Assembly (NCBI GenBank): GCA_031279895.1
Contig: JAITHR010000184.1
Coordinates: 1-5,375, forward strand
Length of the DNA: 5,375 nucleotides
Source: Spirochaetaceae bacterium
GTDB taxonomy: Bacteria > Spirochaetota > Spirochaetia > Treponematales > Breznakiellaceae
Direction: 5' to 3'
Part shown: piece after piece, positions 1 through 3,834 of the stretch
Layout: every line of letters begins with the position of its first letter
Numbering within the stretch: position 1 is the stretch's first letter
Translations under genes and position numbers: made by a program
The notes under the pieces: model-generated
Seen by the model: only the letters and a program-made list of their open reading frames with translations
Databases searched by the model: none
What the model was told of the DNA's origin: nothing

Positions 1-661
1 GGTGCGGTTTGGTGGCTTCGGGGCGCGATTGCGGGGCCTGGGGGTGCGGTTGTGTGGCTTCGGGGCGGGTTTGTGTCGTTTTGAGGCGTGGTTTGGTGGC
101 CTAGGAGTGGGTTTGTGTGGCTTCGGGGCGTGATTAAGTGGCCTAGGAGTGGGTTTAGGTTGCTTGGAGGCGGGGTTTGGTCGCTTCGGGGCGCGGTTAG
201 GTGGCTTCGGGGCGTGATTTGCTGGCTTCGGGGCGCGGTTGGGTCGCTTCGGGGTGCGGTTGGGTGGCTTCGGGGCGTGATTAGGTGGCCTGGAAGTGCG
301 GGTAGGTCGCTTCGGGGCGGGTTTGTGTGGCCTGGGAGTGGGTTTGTGTCGCTTCGGAGTGGGGTTAGGTTGCTTTGAGGCGGGATTTGCCGGCCTGGGA
401 GCGGGATTGTGTCGCTTCGGGGCGTGATTAGGTGGCTTCGGAGTGCGGTTAGGTCGCTTCGGGGCGGGATTTGCTGGCCTGGGAGCGGGATTGTGTCGCT
501 TCGGGGCGTGATTAGGTGGCTTCGGGGTGCGGTTAGGTGGCTTCGGGGCGGGATTTGCCGGCCTGGGAGCGTGATTAGGTCGCTTCGGGGTGGGGTTAGG
601 TGGCTTCTGGGCGGGATTTGCCGGCCTGGGAGTGCGGTTAGGCGGTTTAGGGGCCGGAAGC
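1..661. repeat. 21-bp G/T-rich tandem array, about 31 units
   Basis: About 31 head-to-tail units of exactly 21 bp fill this stretch with no indel; with phase set at position 11, every unit boundary falls at 11+21n. The array continues past the left edge and decays at 641-661. Two unit types alternate: one built on GGTGGCTTCGGGGCG and one on GGTGGCCTGGGAGTG, each ending in a TTA/TTG/TTT-like triplet. Between about 379 and 632 a higher-order unit appears: CGGGATTTGC-type segments start at 381, 465 and 549 (84 bp, four units apart), then at 612 (63 bp). The plus strand is rich in G and T and has stops in all three frames, so I do not call plus-strand genes here. One minus-strand frame is open throughout (separate entry). 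Confidence 0.95.
1..661 (-). CDS. Possible partial ORF of proline/lysine/asparagine heptad repeats, runs off left edge
   Basis: Read on the minus strand, with codon boundaries at plus positions 1-3, 4-6 and so on, the 21-bp array is one uninterrupted frame of heptads, typically NHAPKPP, NRTPKPP, NPAPKRP or NPAPRPA. Proline at heptad position 4 is kept in nearly all units while its third codon base varies (CCG, CCC, CCT). Position 5 alternates Lys/Arg and position 3 Ala/Thr. That pattern would suit a basic, extended, low-complexity domain. Against it, I find no convincing start with a ribosome binding site. The frame stays open rightward through the dispersed repeat and antisense to ilvE until about 1399, as often happens by chance in GC-rich DNA, and any non-repetitive part would lie outside the window. 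It could equally be a non-coding minisatellite whose unit length is a multiple of three. Confidence 0.25.
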
Positions 662-664
662 TTA

Positions 665-807
665 TGGAACCGTCGGAGACGGGCCGGAGGCTGCGCGAAG
701 CGTAGCCGCGCCTGGTCAGTATCAAGCCCGCTCACCGGACAGGGTGTTGCACCACTTGGAAGCAACAAGCGGCCATGCTGGAACCGTCGGAGACGGGCCG
801 GAGGCTG
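665..807. repeat. Dispersed repeat upstream of ilvE, bounded by a 29-bp direct repeat
   Basis: A perfect 29-bp direct repeat containing CCGTCGGAGACGGGCCGG lies at 665-693 and 779-807. It can fold as CCGTC-GGA-GACGG. Between the two copies is a diverged version of the element found at 2141-2225, 2253-2317 and, inverted, at 3044-3128: GCGTAGCCGCGCC, then CTCACCGGACAGGGTG, TTGCACCACTT and GCGGCCATGCTG. An in-frame ATG at 775 would extend ilvE by 28 residues encoded by this repeat, but it lacks the strong ribosome binding site seen at 859. The repeat ends about 20 bp before the putative ilvE -10 box. Confidence 0.85.
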
Positions 808-828
808 GCGGGGGGCGGGAGAGTGGAG

Positions 829-834
829 TATACT
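829..834 (+). promoter_or_regulatory. Possible -10 box for ilvE
   Basis: TATACT matches the sigma70 -10 consensus at five of six positions. Transcription would start near 841, leaving an 18-base leader that carries the ilvE ribosome binding site at 846-854. I see no good -35 hexamer 16-18 bp upstream, where the G-rich end of the dispersed repeat lies, so the assignment rests on the -10 and its position only. Confidence 0.3.
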
Positions 835-858
835 TTTGATAGAACAGAGGAGGAATGT

Positions 859-1965
859 ATGGCTTTTGCGTTGAACAGTTATCCGGTGGCGTATCGGGCG
901 AAGTTTGCGGGGGGCGGCTTTGTCGGGGAGTATCTTGAAAAGCCCCATAAAACGCCCCTGGAGGAGGCGGCTTTGCCGCTGGCCGAACAGGAGGCGCTTG
1001 CAGCGTCCCGGAACACCTATGGTGATATGCCGCTTGTAAATTATACCAGCCAGTACGGGCTTGCGTGTTTCGAGGGGCTTAAAGCGCTTCCCCAAAAGGA
1101 CGGGGGGCTTGCGCTGTTTCGCCCGGACCGGAACGCGGCGCGGTTTTATGCGTCCATGCGGGGTTTGTATATGCCGCCTTTCCCGGAGAAGGATTTTGTA
1201 GACGCCTGTGCGGAGGTGGTCAGGCGCAACGCGGCGCTGGGATTTCGGCCCCGGTATGACAAGGGGTGGGAAAAAGATTCCTTTGCCACGGCGGATTCGG
1301 TGTATATACGGCCTTTCAGTCTTGCCGAGGGGGGTATCGGCGTGAACATTTCCCGCGAGCCCTGGGTGATGGTGGTTGCCACGCAGGTCGGCGCCTACTT
1401 TTCAAGCGGGAACTTTGACGCGGTGGTGACCGAGCGTATCCGCGCAACTCCCAAAGGCACCGGTTGGATTAAGGCGGCGTCCAACTATGCCATCTCCGCC
1501 CTTGCCAAACACGAAGCGCAGGAGGCGGGTTTTATGGAGTGTATCTATCTGGACGCCGCGGAGAGGAAATACGTCGAGGAAGGCTCGTCGTGTAATATTT
1601 TCTTTTACCTTGCCTCCGGGGAACTTGTTACGCCGGAACTGGGGGACACGATCCTGCCGGGGATTACGCGCCTTAGCATCATCGATCTTGCGCGGGACCG
1701 GAATGTTCGGGTTGCCGAACGGAAGATCTCCATTGACGAGGCTCTTGACCAGGGGAAGGAGTGCTTTGTAAGCGGCACCGCCGCGGGCGCGACCCCCATT
1801 ACCTCCCTTACCTACCGGGGCCGGAAGACTGTTTTCAACAACGGAAACATCGGCGCCCTGACTGCTGAAATCCGCGACGCCATAAAGGGCATTCAGTACG
1901 GAACCCTGCCGGACCCCAAAGGCTGGATGCTACCGCTCTCCGCCGGCGGCGCCGGAGGCACATAA
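859..1965 (+). CDS. ilvE: Branched-chain amino acid aminotransferase, class IV PLP enzyme
   Basis: A 368-residue protein of the usual length for a type II (BCAT) branched-chain aminotransferase. These cytosolic PLP enzymes interconvert leucine, isoleucine and valine with their 2-keto acids using glutamate/2-oxoglutarate. Visible family landmarks: YTSQYGLACFEGLKAL (62-77), FRPDRNAARF (87-96), GTGWIKAASNYA (200-211) with Lys205 the expected PLP lysine, YVEEGSSCNIFF (238-249) with the conserved Glu pair, GDTILPGITR (262-271) and the phosphate-binding GTAAGATPITS (306-316). I chose the ATG at 859 because AGAGGAGGA at 846-854 sits five bases upstream; the in-frame ATG at 775 would add residues encoded by a dispersed repeat. 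The last residues (AGGAGGT) and the stop codon lie in another dispersed repeat. No ilv or leu neighbour is visible and it appears to be a single-gene transcript. Confidence 0.96.
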   Translation: MAFALNSYPVAYRAKFAGGGFVGEYLEKPHKTPLEEAALPLAEQEALAASRNTYGDMPLVNYTSQYGLACFEGLKALPQKDGGLALFRPDRNAARFYASMRGLYMPPFPEKDFVDACAEVVRRNAALGFRPRYDKGWEKDSFATADSVYIRPFSLAEGGIGVNISREPWVMVVATQVGAYFSSGNFDAVVTERIRATPKGTGWIKAASNYAISALAKHEAQEAGFMECIYLDAAERKYVEEGSSCNIFFYLASGELVTPELGDTILPGITRLSIIDLARDRNVRVAERKISIDEALDQGKECFVSGTAAGATPITSLTYRGRKTVFNNGNIGALTAEIRDAIKGIQYGTLPDPKGWMLPLSAGGAGGT

Positions 1966-1970
1966 GCGTC
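1940..1970. repeat. Dispersed GC-rich repeat carrying the ilvE stop codon
   Basis: The segment CCGCCGGCGG-CGC-CGGAGGCACATAAGCGTC recurs at 3650-3677 without the central three bases. Here the TAA inside it ends ilvE. In the second copy the same TAA ends a trivial 12-codon frame that starts at ATG 3634. The three-base difference keeps frame. Confidence 0.8.
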
Positions 1971-1972
1971 CT

Positions 1973-2069
1973 GCGGAGCGCCCCGAACCGAGCTGCGACA
2001 GACTAGCTGCCTCCGGCGGCTGGGGGGTCTATGACCTCCCAAACCCCCTACCAACGCGAGACGCTCCGC
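1973..2069. terminator. Hairpin cluster 3' of ilvE, possible terminator without U-tract
   Basis: Two adjacent stem-loops follow ilvE: AGCTGCC-TCC-GGCGGCT at 2005-2021 (one G-T pair) and GGGGGGTC-TAT-GACCTCCC at 2022-2040 (one G-T pair). An outer pair, GCGGAGCG at 1973-1980 with CGCTCCGC at 2062-2069, could enclose both. No run of T follows, so this is not a classic intrinsic terminator. It may stabilise the 3' end, act with Rho, or simply be repeat structure. I see no gene between 1966 and 2360. Confidence 0.35.
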
Positions 2070-2090
2070 GCCCCGCACAACGACAAGCCC

Positions 2091-2225
2091 CTTACTGCAC
2101 ACAACAACGCGCCGCTCCCAAACCGCCCGCCGTTGCGCGAGAGCGTAGCCGCGCCTTAACAGCAACCAGTCCACTCACCGGACACGGTGTTGCACCACTC
2201 TGAAACAACAGGCGGCCATGCTGAA
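2091..2225 (+). repeat. Left arm of long inverted repeat; dispersed repeat copy A
   Basis: 2141-2225 is the exact reverse complement of 3044-3128 (85 bp, no mismatch). After a 2-bp indel the match continues imperfectly to 2091 and about 3179. The copy contains CACCG-GACA-CGGTG (2176-2189), a five-pair hairpin overlapping GGTG-TTG-CACC, then GAAACAACAGGCGGCCATG. It is also a direct repeat of copy B, 92 bp downstream. Confidence 0.95.
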
Positions 2226-2252
2226 GCCGTCGGAGACGGGCCGCGCCTGGGC

Positions 2253-2358
2253 AGCAGCCAGTCCGCTCACCGGACACGGTGTTGCACCACTTTGAAACAA
2301 CAGGCGGCCATGCTTAAACAGCCGGAGGCTGCGGCCATGTTTGGAACAGCCGCCGGCG
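2253..2358 (+). repeat. Dispersed repeat copy B plus 1.7 units of the 27-bp repeat
   Basis: 2253-2317 repeats 2161-2225 with only a handful of substitutions, including the same CACCG-GACA-CGGTG hairpin (2268-2281). It runs directly into one complete unit (2305-2331: CGGCCATGCTTAAACAGCC then GGAGGCTG) and one partial unit (2332-2358) of the 27-bp repeat that is expanded sevenfold, in the opposite orientation, at 2868-3056. The array thus seems to belong to the dispersed element and to differ in copy number between its copies. The partial unit ends just before the riboswitch promoter. Confidence 0.9.
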
Positions 2359-2360
2359 GG

Positions 2361-2390
2361 TTGACAGGTTTTTGGTTTTGCGCGTATACT
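2361..2390 (+). promoter_or_regulatory. Sigma70-type promoter of the cobalamin riboswitch
   Basis: A perfect -35 hexamer TTGACA (2361-2366) and a -10 hexamer TATACT (2385-2390) are separated by 18 bp. The expected start, about seven bases further, coincides with the first strand of riboswitch stem P1 (2394-2402). This is the best promoter in the window, and it begins right after a repeat copy. Confidence 0.85.
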
Positions 2391-2393
2391 TGG

Positions 2394-2561
2394 GGTGTAT
2401 ACTTCAAAGGAAGTGGGGTGCAATTCCCCCGCTAACCCGTAACTGTAATCGGGCGGCTGCTTTCCAAGCGGCCTCCCTTCGGCAGCAACAGCCACTGGCG
2501 CGACGCGCTGGGAAGGCTTGCCGGAGATACGCCCGTAAGTCAGGAGACTTTGGTATACACC
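2394..2561 (+). ncRNA. Cobalamin (B12) riboswitch
   Basis: The conserved landmarks occur in order: GGGGTGCAATTCCCC (2415-2429), CCCGTAACTGTAA (2436-2448), GCCACTGG (2491-2498), CTGGGAAGGC (2508-2517) and the B12-box region AAGTCAGGAGAC (2537-2548). Stem P1 closes the domain: GGTGTATAC (2394-2402) pairs fully with GTATACACC (2553-2561). Such elements bind adenosyl- or methylcobalamin in the nascent mRNA and usually repress B12 transport or synthesis genes. It is followed at once by T5-A-T6 (2563-2574), and no separate terminator hairpin is obvious. The control step may be sequestration of a ribosome binding site in the next hairpin. The regulated gene is unclear: the first credible long gene downstream is the lipoprotein at 3835. 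Confidence 0.95.
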
Positions 2562-2575
2562 CTTTTTATTTTTTG

Positions 2576-2595
2576 AGGCCCCGAGGACCGAGCCT
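2576..2595 (+). promoter_or_regulatory. Small hairpin with a Shine-Dalgarno-like sequence in its loop
   Basis: AGGC (2576-2579) can pair with GCCT (2592-2595), leaving a 12-base loop that displays GAGGA (2583-2587). The TTG at 2596 starts immediately after the stem, eight bases from GAGGA. In B12 riboswitches a hairpin just 3' of the aptamer often makes a loop-loop contact and controls ribosome access; position and content suit that role. The stem is short, so the fold is only a suggestion. Confidence 0.35.
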
Positions 2596-2733
2596 TTGAA
2601 AAAGTATACCGTTTATTCGCTAACCATAATCGGCCTTTTCTTTGTTCACACGCTTTACAGGATTACCGGGGGAGGAGTATTACAGTGTCTCATTTATTCC
2701 GCAGTCGGTCGAATTTCTCAGTTGACAGCATAG
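2596..2733 (+). CDS. Short candidate ORF behind the riboswitch, TTG start, signal-peptide-like
   Basis: I do not recognise this 45-residue frame. It starts MKKYTVYSLTIIGLFFVH: two lysines followed by a hydrophobic stretch, like the start of an exported protein or a single membrane helix, then GGGVLQC (residues 25-31), which loosely resembles a lipobox. Support comes from GAGGA eight bases before the TTG and from the position directly after the riboswitch. It may be a leader peptide or the cut-off start of a former riboswitch-controlled export gene. It stops at 2731 and overlaps the GTG ORF at 2685 in another frame. The short length and rare start keep confidence low. Confidence 0.35.
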   Translation: MKKYTVYSLTIIGLFFVHTLYRITGGGVLQCLIYSAVGRISQLTA

Positions 2734-3113
2734 GGCGCGTTTTTCTCGTTTCTCTCTTATCGTACACGGGTTTGGGGAATGTAGGGCGCGGCGGTCGAGG
2801 GTCGGTGGTTTGGTTAGCGCGCCTTCCTGAAAACCGCCGCGCCCTTCTCTATATATCGGCTCTTTCCCAGCCTCCGGCTGTTCCAGCATGGCCGCAGCCT
2901 CCGGCTGTTCCAGCATGGCCGCAGCCTCCGGCTGTTCCAGCATGGCCGCAGCCTCCGGCTGTTTCAGCATGGCCGCAGCCTCCGGCTGTTTCAGCATGGC
3001 CGCAGCCTCCGGCTGTTTCAGCATGGCCGCAGCCTCCGGCTGTTTCAGCATGGCCGCCTGTTGTTTCAGAGTGGTGCAACACCGTGTCCGGTGAGTGGAC
3101 TGGTTGCTGTTAA
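2685..3113 (+). CDS. Doubtful ORF: about 60 unrecognised residues then PPAVPAWPQ repeats
   Basis: A GTG at 2685 has a strong Shine-Dalgarno, GGAGGAG (2671-2677), seven bases upstream. The first part of the 142-residue translation (MSHLFRSRSNFSVDS onward) shows no domain I know. The rest is the 27-bp array read as nine-residue repeats PPAVPAWPQ, later PPAVSAWPQ, ending inside the right arm of the inverted repeat. Because the array is open in several frames on both strands, the length alone is no evidence of coding. Only the ribosome binding site supports it. It could be a truncated gene whose 3' part was replaced by repeats. Confidence 0.25.
   Translation: MSHLFRSRSNFSVDSIGRVFLVSLLSYTGLGNVGRGGRGSVVWLARLPENRRALLYISALSQPPAVPAWPQPPAVPAWPQPPAVPAWPQPPAVSAWPQPPAVSAWPQPPAVSAWPQPPAVSAWPPVVSEWCNTVSGEWTGCC
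2868..3056. repeat. 27-bp tandem array, 7 units
   Basis: Seven exact-length units start at 2868, 2895, 2922, 2949, 2976, 3003 and 3030. Each begins with the palindrome-like CAGCC-TCC-GGCTG, then TTCCAGCATGGCCG in the first three units and TTTCAGCATGGCCG in the last four. The block switch at one base suggests recent expansion by unit duplication. The minus strand would read MLKQPEAAA and the plus strand PPAVPAWPQ; neither looks like selected protein. Only 1.7 units, in opposite orientation, exist at 2305-2358. Confidence 0.97.
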
Positions 3114-3179
3114 GGCGCGGCTACGCTCGCGCAACGGCGGACGGTTTGGGAGCCGTGCGTTGTTATGCGCGGTAAGGGG
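3044..3179 (-). repeat. Right arm of long inverted repeat; dispersed repeat in reverse orientation
   Basis: 3044-3128 is identical to the reverse complement of 2141-2225, including CAACACCGTGTCCGGTGAGT and GGCGCGGCTACGCTC. Similarity continues with a 2-bp indel and scattered changes through GGTTTGGGAGC to a GGTAAGGGG-like end near 3179. Its first 13 bp overlap the last 27-bp unit. Together the arms enclose 818 bp holding promoter, riboswitch and short ORFs. Confidence 0.95.
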
Positions 3180-3341
3180 GCGCGGCGTGGTACGCGGACG
3201 GGCGTGGTTCGGAGCGCGGCAAAGCTGTCGCAGCCTGCTTACAGGCGCACGGCGGGCGGAGGCGGCGCACGAAAAGGAGGTGTCTATAAGGTAAACGAGG
3301 TGCGGAAGTAACGGTATGCGGGTCGCTTATGACTATAAAAG
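3180..3341. repeat. Repeat mosaic with an orphan ribosome binding site
   Basis: No credible gene lies here. GCGCGGCAAAGC (from 3214) with GCTTACAGGCGC returns in modified form at about 3684 and 4123. AAAAGGAGGTG (3272-3282) is a strong Shine-Dalgarno, but no start codon lies 5-10 bases after it. Then GCGGGTCGCTTATGACTA (3318-3335) repeats 3803-3820 exactly, and ATGACTATAAAAGGACGG (3330-3347) closely matches the true lipoprotein start ATGACTGGAAAAGGACGG (3835-3852). The segment therefore looks like a degraded duplicate of the lipoprotein's translation-start region. Confidence 0.6.
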
Positions 3342-3596
3342 GACGGAATTCCGCGGCGCTAGGACGGAATTCCGTGACGGAATGATGGAATTCCGTGACG
3401 GAATGATGGAATTCTGTGACGGAATGACGGAATTCTGTGACGGAATGACGGAATTCTGTGACGGAATGATGGAATTCTGTGACGGAATGACGGAATTCTG
3501 TGACGGAATGACGGAATTCTGTGACGGAATGACGGAATTCTGTGACGGAATGACGGAATTCTGTGACGGAAATACGGAATTCCGTGACGGAAATAC
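3342..3596. repeat. 21-bp tandem array of GAATTC palindromes, 12 units
   Basis: GGAATTC recurs every 21 bp at 3345, 3366, 3387 and so on to 3576. The outer units carry the perfect 12-bp palindrome ACGGAATTCCGT; most central units have ACGGAATTCTGT or a GATGG variant. Neighbouring units also form ATTCCGT-G-ACGGAAT, so the array alternates two overlapping inverted repeats and could fold extensively as single strand. Both strands are open (plus TEFCDGM, minus TEFRHSV heptads), which follows from the unit being seven codons long. I do not call a gene. The array is unrelated in sequence to the 21-bp array at 1-661. Confidence 0.97.
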
Positions 3597-3649
3597 GTGT
3601 TTCCAAAGCGGGGAGACGTGTCTCTAACTCTCTATGAATAAAGGAGTTA

Positions 3650-3677
3650 CCGCCGGCGGCGGAGGCACATAAGCGTC
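3650..3677. repeat. Second copy of the ilvE-tail dispersed repeat
   Basis: It matches 1940-1970 except for a three-base deletion and includes GGAGGCACATAAGCGTC. It follows a weak hairpin-like GAGACGTGTCTC (3613-3624). No gene is supported between 3597 and 3834. Confidence 0.8.
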
Positions 3678-3683
3678 TTGATA

Positions 3684-3834
3684 CCGCGGCAAAGCGGTCG
3701 TTGACTGCTTAGGGCGGCGCGGGGCTGGAAGCTGTTATGCCACCCGCCGCCGGCGGGCGGAGGCTGCGGTCGTTGACTGCTTAGGGGCGCGTATGACTAG
3801 AAGCGGGTCGCTTATGACTAGAAAAGGAGTGTTT
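3684..3834. repeat. Direct-repeat leader upstream of the lipoprotein start
   Basis: A 21-bp segment containing GCGGTCGTTGACTGCTTA occurs at 3694-3714 and 3766-3786, 72 bp apart, with a third close copy at 3862-3879 that runs into the 48-bp array. Between the first two is a strong hairpin, CCCGCC-GCC-GGCGGG (3743-3757). ATGACT occurs in one frame at 3793, 3814 and 3835, 21 bp apart; only the last has a good ribosome binding site. I see no convincing promoter. Confidence 0.75.

Noticed and set aside
88..705. Plus-strand ORFs of WLRG/SLRG heptads in the left array (88-378, 409-705)
   Set aside because: They are pieces of one frame broken by TGA at 82-84 and 376-378, have no ribosome binding site, and owe their length to the 21-bp unit.
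775..858. Longer ilvE start at ATG 775
   Set aside because: The added residues come from a dispersed repeat, and the strong ribosome binding site at 846-854 points to ATG 859.
2384..2402. Anti-P1 hairpin from GTATAC at 2384 pairing with GTATAC at 2397
   Set aside because: The first GTATAC overlaps the -10 box of the promoter, so it should not be in the transcript.
2722..2762. Second promoter with TTGACA at 2722
   Set aside because: No -10-like hexamer lies 16-18 bp downstream; the nearest AT-rich candidate is too far away.
2868..3596. CRISPR array
   Set aside because: Units are contiguous tandem repeats with no unique spacers and no cas genes are visible.
3316..3627. ORF of TEFCDGM heptads on the plus strand (and TEFRHSV heptads on the minus strand, 3163-3606)
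   Set aside because: Both strands are open because the 21-bp palindromic unit is seven codons long; only a weak GGAAG precedes ATG 3316 and the ends are repeat mosaic.
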